The position numbers and the translations under genes are program-made. A DNA stretch of 64,000 bases from assembly GCF_003116015.1 (NCBI RefSeq), contig NZ_LGQZ01000027.1:1-64000 (forward strand), given 5' to 3'. Origin of the DNA: Azospirillum sp. TSO22-1 (GTDB taxonomy: Bacteria > Pseudomonadota > Alphaproteobacteria > Azospirillales > Azospirillaceae). The notes beneath the pieces were generated by a model. The model was not told the origin of the DNA. It was given only the letters and a program-made list of their open reading frames with translations, and did no database searches. Positions 44,401 through 53,467 of the stretch are shown in pieces (the first letter of the stretch is position 1; each line of letters starts with the position of its first letter).

Positions 44401-47022
44401 TTTTTCCGGATCGTCGGCGTAGTCGGCGTAGTAGCCGCCGGCCTCGCCGCTCGCCGCGGCGTGCAGTCCATGGTGCAGGTCGTCGTTCCACTGCGCGGTG
44501 TACCAGCGCGGGGCGGTCGCCGCACGCTCCAAGAAGCGGGAGGCGTTGTCGTCGTTCTCCAGCACCAGGTGCACGTGCCGTTTGCTGCCGGTCAAGCCGG
44601 CGACGCGCTCGGCCAGTTCCTCCAGGAATGGCGTGTCGCTGTCGTCGGGGATGGCGTGCACGGCGTCGAAGCGCAGGCCGTCCAGGTGGAACTCCTCGAT
44701 CCAGTACAGCGCGTTGTGGATGAAGAAGTCGCGCACGGTGGCGCTGTCCGGCCCGTCCACGTTGATCGCGGCGCCCCAGGGGGTGTGATGGCGCTCGGTG
44801 AAGAAGGACGCGGCGTAGGCGTTGAGGTAGTTCCCCTCCGGCCCGAAGTGGTTGTAGACGACATCGAGGAAGACCATGAGGCCGCGGGCGTGCGCCGCGT
44901 CGACCAGCGCCTTCAGATCCTCCGGCCGGCCATAGGCGCTGTCCGGCGCGTAGGGCAGCACGCCGTCGTAGCCCCAGTTCCAGCGGCCGGGAAAGTCGGA
45001 GACCGGCATCAGCTCGACGGCGGTGACGCCCAGCTCGACCAGATGGTCCAGCTTGCCGATGGCGGCGCGGAAGGTGCCCTCCGGCGTGAAGGTGCCGACG
45101 TGCAGTTCGTACAGCACCGTCTCGTGCCAGGGGCGGCCGTGCCAGTCGGTGTCCTGCCAGCGGTGCGTGGCCGGGTCGATGACCTCGCTGGGGCCGTGCA
45201 CGTCCTCCGGCTGCCAGCGGGACGCCGGGTCGGGGATCCGCAGCCCATCCGGCAGCACGAAGCGGTAGCGCGTGCCGGCCTGCGCCTGCGCGGTGGTCCA
45301 CTCGAACCAGCCCGCCCCCCGGCGCAGCATGGGCAGCCGCTCGGCGGCGCTGTCGAGCCACAGCGACACCGACTCCACCCCCGGCGCCCACAGCCGGAAG
45401 CGCACCGTGCCGTCGCCCAGCACCTCGGCGCCGAAGGGCATCGGGTGCCGGCGCACCTCGCCCAGCCGCTCGGCCGCCCGGGTGCCGACGTGGTCGGCGA
45501 CCTCCGGTCCGGCGTCGGCACCGAGGAGGCCGAGCACCCCGCCCAGCGGGATCGGCAGCCAGTCCGGCCGGTTCGCCAGTTCGTAGCCGACCTCGTACAG
45601 CGCCTTCTCCAGCAGGAACAGCTTCAGCAGCCCGGCGGCGGCCTCGCCATCGGCCGGGAAGCTCGGGCAGTCGCCGATGGCCGCGCGGTAGCCGTCGATG
45701 AAGGCGCCGCCGGCCTCCGCCTCCCACCACGCCAGCCAGGATTCGCGGGCCGCCCGCGTCGGCTCGTCGAGGCCCTCGGGCAGGCCGCGGCGTGCCGTCG
45801 CGGCGGCGTAGGCGACGGAGCGCAGCATGCCGGCCACGTCGCGCAACGGGCTGTGCTTGCCGCGGCGCTCGGCCAGCGGGCGCATCGGCTCGCCCTCGAA
45901 GTCGATGATGAAGACGTCGTTCCCGGAGACGAGCACTTGGCCGAGGTGGAAGTCGCCGTGCAGGCGGGTGCGCTGCAGGCCGCCGGCCTTCGGGAGCAGC
46001 GCGTCGATCTGGGCGAACAGCGCCGGCTCGCAGGCCAGCAGGGTGCGCGCCTGCGCCGCGAGATCGCCGCCCAGCAGCGGCAGCGCGCCGCGCAGCGCGT
46101 CCAGCGCGTGGTGTGCCATGCGCCGCACGTCCTCCGCCCAGGAAGCCAGAACCGGGCTGTCGGCCGGCTCCGCCCGGAACGCCGGGTCGTCGGTGGGCGC
46201 GGCGAAGGCGCGGTGCAGCTCGGCGGTGCGCTGGCCCAGGCGGCGCATCAGGGCGAACAGCGCGCGGTCGGCCTCGGCGTCGGCGTCGTCGAAGCGGCGC
46301 AGCCGGTCGGCGAGGCGGCCGGTGACGTGCGCCCAGGCGTCCGCGGCGTCGGGCACCAGCGCCTGCAGCACGGCGGCGGCCATGGTGGCTTCCTCCCCCG
46401 CCGCCACCTCGACCCAGCCGAGCAGCGGCGGCGCGTTGGCGTAGCCGGCGACCTCGGTCAGGAAGCGGCCGACCTCCAGCTCCGGGTGGGTGCCGGCCTC
46501 CAGCTTGCGGAAGCCCTTGAGGATCGCCGCGCCGCCGATGCGGATCGAGGTGTTGGACTGCTCCGCCCCCGGCCGGTGCAGCGCCCCGTCGAGCGCCACG
46601 CCCTCCAGCGCCGCCGTCCGGCCGAATCGCAGCCGTCCGTCCCCACCGCCGCTGCGGATGCCGTCCAGCAGCGCCCGCACCACGCGGTCGTCGCCGAAGC
46701 CGTCGCGCACGACGCCGCCCCACGGCCCGTCGCCCGGCCCGGCGATCCGGAAGGAATCGCCGGCGGCCTCGCTCCGCTCCACCGCCAGCGGCAGCAGATA
46801 GAGCTGCGGTGGTCGGCCCGGCGGCTGGACGCGCAAAATGCAGAGCTGGGCGCCGCCCAGCGGAACCGCGTCCACCACCTGCACGCGCGGCCGGCCGGTG
46901 CCCTTGGCGGCGTACCAGCGGCGGGCGGCGATGTAGTCGGGAAGAACCTCGTCTTCCAGGTGGCGCAGCGCGTCGGCGGGGAGGGCAGAGGGCTGGGCGT
47001 TGGGGCTCGTCGCGGCGGGCAC
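41488..47022 (-). CDS. Triple fusion: maltokinase + malto-oligosyltrehalose trehalohydrolase (TreZ) + 4-alpha-glucanotransferase (MalQ)
   Basis: Predicted 1844 residues in one uninterrupted frame. Residues ~20-510: maltokinase, with RRWYAAKG, LHGDFHLGQVLV (~354) and FIIDFEGEP (~375). Residues ~524-1120: GH13 TreZ, with ELHVGTFTPEGTF (~631), LDVVYNHFGPEGNY, nucleophile region LRFDAVHAI (~777), acid LVLEND (~817) and NHDQIGNR (~913). Residues ~1125-1844: GH77 MalQ, with NPLHALFLD (~1341), LRIDHAM (~1592), GEDLG (~1644), SHDLATLRG and PGTVDQHPNWRRK (~1797). Each part looks full length with its catalytic residues. The GTG at 47022 (AGAGGAG site) is chosen over upstream starts. Trehalose release, maltose phosphorylation and glucan disproportionation would be linked in one polypeptide. 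TreY and GlgE are not in the window. Confidence 0.88.
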   Translation of the reverse strand: MPAATSPNAQPSALPADALRHLEDEVLPDYIAARRWYAAKGTGRPRVQVVDAVPLGGAQLCILRVQPPGRPPQLYLLPLAVERSEAAGDSFRIAGPGDGPWGGVVRDGFGDDRVVRALLDGIRSGGGDGRLRFGRTAALEGVALDGALHRPGAEQSNTSIRIGGAAILKGFRKLEAGTHPELEVGRFLTEVAGYANAPPLLGWVEVAAGEEATMAAAVLQALVPDAADAWAHVTGRLADRLRRFDDADAEADRALFALMRRLGQRTAELHRAFAAPTDDPAFRAEPADSPVLASWAEDVRRMAHHALDALRGALPLLGGDLAAQARTLLACEPALFAQIDALLPKAGGLQRTRLHGDFHLGQVLVSGNDVFIIDFEGEPMRPLAERRGKHSPLRDVAGMLRSVAYAAATARRGLPEGLDEPTRAARESWLAWWEAEAGGAFIDGYRAAIGDCPSFPADGEAAAGLLKLFLLEKALYEVGYELANRPDWLPIPLGGVLGLLGADAGPEVADHVGTRAAERLGEVRRHPMPFGAEVLGDGTVRFRLWAPGVESVSLWLDSAAERLPMLRRGAGWFEWTTAQAQAGTRYRFVLPDGLRIPDPASRWQPEDVHGPSEVIDPATHRWQDTDWHGRPWHETVLYELHVGTFTPEGTFRAAIGKLDHLVELGVTAVELMPVSDFPGRWNWGYDGVLPYAPDSAYGRPEDLKALVDAAHARGLMVFLDVVYNHFGPEGNYLNAYAASFFTERHHTPWGAAINVDGPDSATVRDFFIHNALYWIEEFHLDGLRFDAVHAIPDDSDTPFLEELAERVAGLTGSKRHVHLVLENDDNASRFLERAATAPRWYTAQWNDDLHHGLHAAASGEAGGYYADYADDPEKWARALAEGFAFQGDPSAYREGEPRGEPSAHLPATSFVSFLQNHDQIGNRAFGERIGAIAPHAAVRAITAITLLGPQIPMLFMGEEWAAPQPFPFFADFGGDLADAVREGRRAEFARFPEFQDPGSRDRIPDPSAEETVRSAALDWSLRNRPPHADWLAWVRLLLTLRSVEIAPRLANMPGGTGAYAVAGRGGASVRWRLGDGSTLHLRANLSGTPEPGLTEPPGRPLWAEGEGVRDGALSAWSVIWSIEEPTALDRLAGRMGIETSYTNAAGETITASPDTVRALLSAMGVDAPDEAAAQARLAGIERAELARALPPVAVLRTDRPPFAVPLTLPAGTTELRWTLTLEDGGERSGDILFASLPLERAADLDGCPVEVRRLDLGEGLPLGYHTLSVEAGAQTATATVIGVPDRCHLPAPIEMGTPVWGLSAQLYAVRSAADWGIGDFGDLASLAEMAASRGASVIGLNPLHALFLDAPEQCSPYSPASRLFLNPLYIDVTALPELIGCADARERIASDAFLAARTEARDNDMVDYAAVAALKLPLLETLFRAFRTDAPASRRLAFEAFRREGGTRLERFCTFQALRERFGGQGWPQWPEGYREAASDTVKRFAQENAERIDFLAWLQWVADCQLEAAAERARARGMAVGFYRDLAVGADASGAETWASPDVVVSAAHVGAPPDLFNPAGQDWGLPPFHPQALREQGYADFIELLRANMRHAGALRIDHAMALQHVYWIPEGRSPGDGAYVAYPMDDLIGILALESRRQNCLVVGEDLGTVPDGFRERMAAAGILSYRVVFFEWTEDGGFVGPDDYPFLALATVGSHDLATLRGWWEGNDIELKATKGLYPAPDEADRQRARRRDERGRLIDAIRAAGLPLPASFGAESPYDLTLANAVHAFLARSNAAIAMVQLDELTDEREQINLPGTVDQHPNWRRKLSLTLEELADDAPATALAAILAAARPAPTGNA

Positions 47023-47230
47023 GGGGCCGTCTCCTCTGAATGCGGCGTGGCGTTGCGACCAACAACGTGCCCGGGCGTTCCTCTCGCCCGCCATCGCCCT
47101 TTTGGCGTGCACATCTCCGGTTGGGGATCATCCAAAGGTACGGTGTTCCCTGCGTCCGTAAAGATTTCTGGCGCCATTCCGCCGCTGAAGATGGTAGAAG
47201 CGGAGCCAGCAAGAAGGGGCGGAGATCCCC

Positions 47231-49150
47231 ATGGGGGGTTGGGAAGCGAGCACGACCGGCATCGCCGGAGGCGGCGTCCGCTGGGCGGACCGGCCGCGCG
47301 CCGTGCTGTGCGCCAACCTGCTGGCCGCCGCGGCCTATCTGGGGCTGGGCGTCGTCACCGACCTGTTCTTCCGGCAATACGGCTTCTTTCCGGCCCCGCT
47401 GTGGCCGGCCGCCAGCCTGTCCGTCGCCGCCGCCATGCTGCTGGGCTGGAAGGCGGTGCCGGGCCTGGCGCTCGGCGCGTTCCTCTCCAACCTCGTGGTG
47501 TTCGAGGCGACCTGGGCTGAGGCGGCGGGGATCGCCGCCGGCAACGCCCTGGGCCCGGTGGTCGGCGTGCGGCTGGCGTTGCGGCTCGGCGGGCCGTTGA
47601 CGCGCCTGCCGGGGCTGCGGCCGGTGGCCTCCTTCGCGTTGGGCGCGGTCGGCGTGCACGCCGCGGTGAGCGCTGGTTGCGGGGCGGCGGTGCTGGTCAT
47701 CGCCGGCGTGGTGCCGGGCGACCTCGCGGTGCCGGTGTTCGTGCGCTGGTGGCTGTCGGACGCCGGCGGTGCGCTGGTGCTGGCGCCGTCGGCGCTGCTG
47801 TGGGGACTCGACCGCGGCTTCGGCGCGGCGACGCGCGGCCGGCTGATGGAACTGGTGCTGGTCGCGGCGGTGACGCTGGCCGGCGGGATGGCGCTGTTCA
47901 TCGGCGTGCGCTTCGACGACCCGGCCAACGCGGCGCTGCCCTTCCTGCTGCTGGTGCCGCTGGCGTGGATGGCCATGCGCTTCCTGCTGCGCGACACCTA
48001 CACCCAGTTCAGCGTGCTGGTGCTGCTGGTGGTCGGCGGCACCGTCATGGGCTACGGCCCGTTCGCCGCTCCAGGCATCGACAAGCCGATGCTGTACGTC
48101 GGCGTCTTCATCGTCACCGCGGCGTTGACCGTGCTGTCCTGCGGCGCCCAGGCCAACGACCGCCGCCGCGCCGAGCGCAACCTGCGCCGCATGGTCGACA
48201 CGCTGGAGCAGACGGTGGCCGAGCGCACCGCCGCGCTGAAGGAGAGCGAGGCGCAGTTGCGTCTGGTGCTGGAGGATGCGCCGGTGCCGCTGTTCGTCAG
48301 CAGCCTGCGCACGCACCGCCTGCTGTTCGTCAACAGCCGGGCCGAGCGGTTGCTCGAGTCGCCGCGCGAGCGGCTGATCGGCGTCTACGCCCCCACCTAC
48401 TGGAGCCAGCCGGAGGCGCGCGCGCGGCTGATCGAGGTGGTGGCGCGCAACGGCCACGCCCGCGACGTGGAGGTGGAGTTCCGCCGTGGCGAGAGCGCGC
48501 TGGTGGTGCTGTTGTCGGCGGCGCGCACGGTGTTCGACGGCGAGCCGGCCATGGTCCTCGGCATCAACGACATCACCGAGCGCAAGCGGCTGGAGGCGGA
48601 ACTGCAGCGCCTCGCCGTCATGGATGGCCTGACCGAGCTGCCGAACCGCCGCCACTTCCTGGAGCGGCTGGAGGCCGAGGCGGAGCGCGCCCGGCGCTAC
48701 GGCCGGCCGCTCAGCGTCGCCATGGTCGACCTCGACCACTTCAAGGCGATCAACGACAGCCACGGCCACGCCGCCGGCGATGCGGCGTTGCGCGGATTCG
48801 CCGAACTGGCGCGCGACGCGCTGCGCGCCTCCGACGTGATCGGCCGCATGGGCGGCGAGGAGTTCGCCATCGCACTGCCGGAAACCGGGCTCGAGTCCGC
48901 CATGCCGGTGATGGAGCGGCTGCGCGAGCTGGTCGCCGCCCACCAGGTGCGCGATGATGACTGCGCCTTCGGCTTCACCGTCAGCACCGGCATCGCCGAG
49001 CTGCGCCCGGAGGACGACCTGTCGCGCCTGCTCAGCCGCGCCGACCGCGCGCTCTACGCCGCCAAGCGGCTGGGGCGCAACCGTGTGGCGCAAGAGGACG
49101 AGGTGGACGAGGGCAACCCCACCCGGCCGGAGATATCCTGTTCGGCATAA
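47231..49150 (+). CDS. MASE1-PAS-GGEEF diguanylate cyclase
   Basis: Predicted 639 residues. About eight membrane helices of MASE1 type (residues ~25-300, with FPAPLWPAASLSVA) are followed by a coiled linker, a PAS domain (~345-460) and a GGDEF domain with active GGEEF near 541. An RxxD inhibitory site (RASD) sits nine residues before it. It synthesises cyclic di-GMP in response to an unknown membrane signal. The gene is divergent from the triple-fusion gene and 45 bp before a hybrid kinase. Confidence 0.92.
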   Translation: MGGWEASTTGIAGGGVRWADRPRAVLCANLLAAAAYLGLGVVTDLFFRQYGFFPAPLWPAASLSVAAAMLLGWKAVPGLALGAFLSNLVVFEATWAEAAGIAAGNALGPVVGVRLALRLGGPLTRLPGLRPVASFALGAVGVHAAVSAGCGAAVLVIAGVVPGDLAVPVFVRWWLSDAGGALVLAPSALLWGLDRGFGAATRGRLMELVLVAAVTLAGGMALFIGVRFDDPANAALPFLLLVPLAWMAMRFLLRDTYTQFSVLVLLVVGGTVMGYGPFAAPGIDKPMLYVGVFIVTAALTVLSCGAQANDRRRAERNLRRMVDTLEQTVAERTAALKESEAQLRLVLEDAPVPLFVSSLRTHRLLFVNSRAERLLESPRERLIGVYAPTYWSQPEARARLIEVVARNGHARDVEVEFRRGESALVVLLSAARTVFDGEPAMVLGINDITERKRLEAELQRLAVMDGLTELPNRRHFLERLEAEAERARRYGRPLSVAMVDLDHFKAINDSHGHAAGDAALRGFAELARDALRASDVIGRMGGEEFAIALPETGLESAMPVMERLRELVAAHQVRDDDCAFGFTVSTGIAELRPEDDLSRLLSRADRALYAAKRLGRNRVAQEDEVDEGNPTRPEISCSA

Positions 49151-49195
49151 AGTGTTTGCGGACTTGTTACGGTTTTCCTCTATCCTGTCGCCCGC

Positions 49196-52108
49196 ATGCG
49201 TCCCCTCACCATCCTCTTCTGGGTCTCCCTCGTGCTGCCGCCGGTGGTCGCCGGCGCCATCGCGTGGCGTTCCTACGAGCTGACCCAGGAGCGGGCCCTG
49301 GCCGAGGGCACGCAGATGGTCTCCATCCTGCGCGAGCACGCCATGCGCGTGTTCGAGGTGCAGGAGCAGGTCATCGCCCAGATCGACGCCCACATCGCCG
49401 GGCTGTCGTGGGAGGAGATCGAGGCCTCGCAGCCGCTGCACGCCCGGCTGAAGGCGCTGGCCGGGGCCTCGCCGCACATCGACGGGCTGTGGCTGGTGCG
49501 GCCGGACGGACGGACGGCCGCAAGCGCCGACTTCTTCCCGATGCCGTTCGCACCGGCGAACGAGCGCGAGTACTTCCAGGTGCTGAGGGAGCGCGCCGCC
49601 ACCCATCTCGGCCGGATGATCCAGGGCCAGTTGAAGGGCAACCTGACCTTCAACATCAGCCGGCGGCGCACGCCGCCCGCCGGCGGTCCGGCGGACGCTT
49701 TCGACGGCGTGATCCTGGTCACCACCTCCATCGACTTCTTCGCCGGGTTCTGGCGCGGCGTGTTGGGTGAGCAGGCGCCGCACGTCGTCGGTATTCTGCG
49801 CACCGACGGCGAGATCCTGGCCCGCTATCCGGCGTTGACGGCGCCTTCGCCGCGCATTCCGGCCGCGTCCCCCTTCTACGCGCTGGCCGCCAGCGGAAAG
49901 GAAAGCGGCCATTACACCTTTCGCGCCGTCGGCGACGGGCGCGAGCGGATCTATTTCCAGGCGCGCCTGGGCAACCATCCGGCGTTCGTGACCGTCGGCC
50001 TCGACCGTGCCACGGTGATGGAGCCGTGGCGGCGCAGCGTGCTGATCGTGGCGGTGCTGGCCGCGGCGACGGCGCTGCTGCTCGCCGCCGTGGTGCAGGT
50101 CGCCCGCCGGCGCGAGGACCGGCTGCACGCCGAGGTGCTGCGCCGCCGCTACGCCGAGTCCACCCTGGTCGCCAAGGAGGAGCACCTGGAGGCCCTGCAG
50201 CGCGCCGAGGCGGCGCTGCGCGCCAGCGAGGAGCGCTTCCGTTCGGTCTACGAGCAGGCGGCGGTGGGCATCGAGCGCCTCGACCTCGGCGGCCGCATCG
50301 TCGATGCCAACGAGACGCTGTGCGGTATCCTCGGCTACTCCCGCGCCGAGCTGGTCGGCCGCAGCTTCGAGGAGATCACCGATCCCGTCGACCTGCCGGG
50401 CGAGCGCGAGCCGCTGCGCCGCCTGCTGGCCGGCGAGGTGGGCCGTTACGCCTTCGAGAAGCGGTACATCCGCAAGGACGGCAGCCGGGTGTGGGTGCGC
50501 GTCACCTCGTCGCTGGTGCGCGGCGGCGAGGACGGCGGCACCCGCCTCAACATCGTCGAGGACGTGTCGCGCCGGCAGGCGGTGGAGACCGCGCTGCGCA
50601 ACAGCGAGGAGCGCTTCCGCCGGCTGTTCGAGGCCGCCCCCTTCGGCGTCATGATGGTCGAGCCGGGCACGCTGCGCCTGGTCGCCTTCAACGACCAGAC
50701 GCCGCGCATCCTTGGCTACAGCCGCGCCGAGTTCGCCCGCCTGAGCGTCGCCGACATCGAGGTCGGGAGCACCCGCGAGCAGATCGTGCAGGCGCAGAGC
50801 GACCTGATCGCGTCGGGTGCCCGCGCCGCCTTCGAGACGCGGATGATGGCCAAGGACGGGGCGATGCGCGACGTCATCGTCTCGGTCCTGCCGGTGGAGA
50901 TCGACGGCAAGGCCTACATCTACTCCGGCATCGTCGACATCACCGACCGCAAGCGTATCGAGCGCGAGCTGGCCGAGGCCAAGGAGGCGGCGGAGCAGGC
51001 CAACCTCGCCAAGTCCAAGTTCCTCGCCGCCGCCAGCCACGACCTGCGCCAGCCGCTGCAATCCCTGTTCCTGTTCGCCCACGTGCTGGAGGCGCAGGTC
51101 GCCGGCAGCGAGAAGGCGCTGGGCACGCTGGGCGCGCTGCACAAGGGGCTGGAGGCGATGAAGGGGCTGCTGGACAGCCTGCTCGACGTCTCGCGGCTCG
51201 ACGCCGGCTCGGTCACCGCAGACGTCCGCAGCGTGCAGGTGGCCGACCTGCTCGACGCGCTCGACACCGCCTATGCCCGCATCGCCGCCAACAAGGCGCT
51301 GGGCTGGAGCGTGGAGCGGTGCGGCGCCGTGGTGCGCACCGACCCGACGCTGCTGGCGCAGCTGCTGCGCAACTTCGTCGAGAACGCCATCCGCTACACC
51401 CCGCGCGGCGGCGTGCGCGTGACCTGCCATAAGGTCGGCGACGACCGCCTCGCCATCGAGGTGCACGACACCGGCATCGGCATCCCGGCCGAGCACATGG
51501 CCAGCATCTGGGAGGAGTTCCACCAGGTCGGCAACCCCGAGCGCGACCGCGAGAAGGGCCTCGGCCTCGGCCTCGCCATCGTGCGGCGGCTGTCGGATCT
51601 CCTGGGGCACCCGGTGACGGCGCGGTCGGAACCGGGCACCGGCTCGGTCTTCGCGGTGGAGGTGCCGCTCGACCCCGACGGCGCGCCGCCGGAACGCGCC
51701 GCGGCGCGGCCGGCCCCCGGCCCGGGCGCGGACTCGCGGCTGGTGGTGGTGGTCGAGGACGACTCCATCGTGCTGACGGCGCTGGAGGCGCTGCTGACCG
51801 AATGGGGCTACGGGGTGCTGACCGCCAGCTCGGGCGCCGAGGCGGTGGAGCGCATCCAGGCCGACGGCCGGCTGCCCGATGTGCTGGTCAGCGACTACCG
51901 CCTGCGTGCCGGCGAGGTCGGCACCCAGGCGATCCGCTTGATCCGCCAGACCTGCGGCCACCCCATCCCCGGCGTGCTGCTGACCGGCGAGACGGCGGGC
52001 GCGGCGCTGCGCGACGCGGCGGCCGAGGGCCTGCTGGTGGTGCACAAGCCGGTGCTGCCCACCGAGCTGGACGACGCGCTGCGCCAGCAGATGCTGACTG
52101 GCGTGTGA
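49196..52108 (+). CDS. Hybrid sensor histidine kinase (Cache-PAS-PAS-HisKA-HATPase-REC)
   Basis: Predicted 970 residues. An N-terminal helix, a periplasmic double-Cache-like domain and a second helix near residues 278-300 are followed by two PAS domains (YEQAAVGIERLD and FEAAPFGVMMVE). HisKA follows with SHDLRQPLQS (His ~615), then HATPase (N box NFVENAIRYT, DTGIGIP, GLGLGLAI) and a C-terminal receiver with Asp near 899 (VSDYRL) and HKPV. Membrane-bound input, with phosphotransfer to its own receiver or to a partner. It lies 45 bp after the cyclase gene. Confidence 0.92.
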   Translation: MRPLTILFWVSLVLPPVVAGAIAWRSYELTQERALAEGTQMVSILREHAMRVFEVQEQVIAQIDAHIAGLSWEEIEASQPLHARLKALAGASPHIDGLWLVRPDGRTAASADFFPMPFAPANEREYFQVLRERAATHLGRMIQGQLKGNLTFNISRRRTPPAGGPADAFDGVILVTTSIDFFAGFWRGVLGEQAPHVVGILRTDGEILARYPALTAPSPRIPAASPFYALAASGKESGHYTFRAVGDGRERIYFQARLGNHPAFVTVGLDRATVMEPWRRSVLIVAVLAAATALLLAAVVQVARRREDRLHAEVLRRRYAESTLVAKEEHLEALQRAEAALRASEERFRSVYEQAAVGIERLDLGGRIVDANETLCGILGYSRAELVGRSFEEITDPVDLPGEREPLRRLLAGEVGRYAFEKRYIRKDGSRVWVRVTSSLVRGGEDGGTRLNIVEDVSRRQAVETALRNSEERFRRLFEAAPFGVMMVEPGTLRLVAFNDQTPRILGYSRAEFARLSVADIEVGSTREQIVQAQSDLIASGARAAFETRMMAKDGAMRDVIVSVLPVEIDGKAYIYSGIVDITDRKRIERELAEAKEAAEQANLAKSKFLAAASHDLRQPLQSLFLFAHVLEAQVAGSEKALGTLGALHKGLEAMKGLLDSLLDVSRLDAGSVTADVRSVQVADLLDALDTAYARIAANKALGWSVERCGAVVRTDPTLLAQLLRNFVENAIRYTPRGGVRVTCHKVGDDRLAIEVHDTGIGIPAEHMASIWEEFHQVGNPERDREKGLGLGLAIVRRLSDLLGHPVTARSEPGTGSVFAVEVPLDPDGAPPERAAARPAPGPGADSRLVVVVEDDSIVLTALEALLTEWGYGVLTASSGAEAVERIQADGRLPDVLVSDYRLRAGEVGTQAIRLIRQTCGHPIPGVLLTGETAGAALRDAAAEGLLVVHKPVLPTELDDALRQQMLTGV

Positions 52109-52208
52109 CAAGCGTTCCTTGGAGACGAAAGTACGAAAGGGGTAACAGCGCCGCCTGGAGTACCCTTTCCCCAATGTCCGTAGGGACAAATAAGGGGGAG
52201 GAGGCGCG

Positions 52209-53465
52209 ATGAACAACCCGTTCACGCTCAACAAACGTCTCCACAAGCTGGAGAAGCGGCACGCCGAGCTGAAGACGTGGTTCGAGTCGGCCATGATGAT
52301 GATCGACTGCGTGCCGACGCCGCTGATGTGGTGCGACACCGCGCAGGGGTTCACCGTCACCTACGTCAACGCGGCAACGAAGGTGCTGATCGGCGCCCTC
52401 GGGCCGAACTTCCCGGCGACCGCCGACACGGTGTGCGGCCGCCCGGTGGACGCGCTGTTCCCGGCCGTCGGCGCCGAGCTGCGTGCCGTGCTCCCCATGC
52501 CGGAGCGCATGCCCTACCACGGCCGGCTGCGGCTCGGCGACGAGCACCTCGACCTCAACCTGGTGGCGGTCACCGACCGCACCGGCGCCTACTGCGGCGC
52601 CATGCTGACGTGGCAGGCGGTGACCGAGCGGCTGCGCACCTCGGAGACTTTCGAGGCGACGATCCGCCGGATGGTCGGCGACGTCGGCGCGTCCGCCGAG
52701 GAGGTGCGCGGGGCGGCCGGCGACATGGACGCCATGGCGGCGCGCACGCGCGACCTCGCCGGAGCCGTCGGCGGCCGGATGGCGGACATCGCCGGCGCGG
52801 TGCGCACGGCGTCGGAGGCGGTGCGCCGGCTGGGCACGCTGACCGGCGAGATCCGCACCCTGGCCGGCGAGTCCACCGGCATCGCGTCGGGCGCGGTGCA
52901 GGAGGCGCGGGCGTCGAGCCGGACCGTCCAGGGCCTCGCCGACGCGGCGCAACGGATCGGCGAGGTGGTCGACCTGATCCAGAACATCGCGGCGCAGACC
53001 AACCTGCTGGCGCTCAACGCCACCATCGAGGCGGCGCGGGCGGGGGAAGCGGGAAAAGGCTTCGCCGTGGTGGCGACGGAGGTGAAGAACCTCGCCAGCC
53101 AGACCGCCAAGGCGACCGAGGACATCTCCGGCCAGATCGCCGCCATTCAGGCGGTGACCACCGACACCGTGCGCGTCACCCAGTCGATCGCCCAGACCAT
53201 CGACCGCATCGACCGGCTGCTGGCCACCATCGGCGAGGCCATCGGGGGCCAGACGCGGGTCGCCGGCGACATCGCGGCGACCGTCGAGGTGGTGGCGACC
53301 GCGACCGACGCGGTCTCCGGCGTCGTCGCCGACATGCAGCGGGCGACCGACGGCACCGGGGCGGCGGCCGGCACGCTGCTCGGCAAGGCGTCCGGGCTGT
53401 CGGCGCAGCTGCGCGACCTCGACGACCACGTCGGGCGCTTCGTCGCCCGGCTGGCGCACGGCTGA
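52209..53465 (+). CDS. Soluble methyl-accepting chemotaxis protein with PAS-like N-terminus
   Basis: Predicted 418 residues, without membrane helices. Residues ~30-140 look like a PAS sensor ([36 protein letters not shown]). The rest is a coiled-coil signalling domain with the MCP tip [20 protein letters not shown] near residues 258-277. It should signal to CheA/CheW in the cytoplasm. GGGGGAGGAG precedes the ATG. It ends 2 bp before the convergent metallophosphoesterase gene. Confidence 0.92.
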   Translation: MNNPFTLNKRLHKLEKRHAELKTWFESAMMMIDCVPTPLMWCDTAQGFTVTYVNAATKVLIGALGPNFPATADTVCGRPVDALFPAVGAELRAVLPMPERMPYHGRLRLGDEHLDLNLVAVTDRTGAYCGAMLTWQAVTERLRTSETFEATIRRMVGDVGASAEEVRGAAGDMDAMAARTRDLAGAVGGRMADIAGAVRTASEAVRRLGTLTGEIRTLAGESTGIASGAVQEARASSRTVQGLADAAQRIGEVVDLIQNIAAQTNLLALNATIEAARAGEAGKGFAVVATEVKNLASQTAKATEDISGQIAAIQAVTTDTVRVTQSIAQTIDRIDRLLATIGEAIGGQTRVAGDIAATVEVVATATDAVSGVVADMQRATDGTGAAAGTLLGKASGLSAQLRDLDDHVGRFVARLAHG

Positions 53466-53467
53466 CG

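Noticed and set aside
40430-52360. A nearly 4000-codon open frame on the minus strand
   Set aside because: It is a GC-driven shadow across several well-supported genes on both strands; only its last 105 codons (the DUF2892-like protein) look real.
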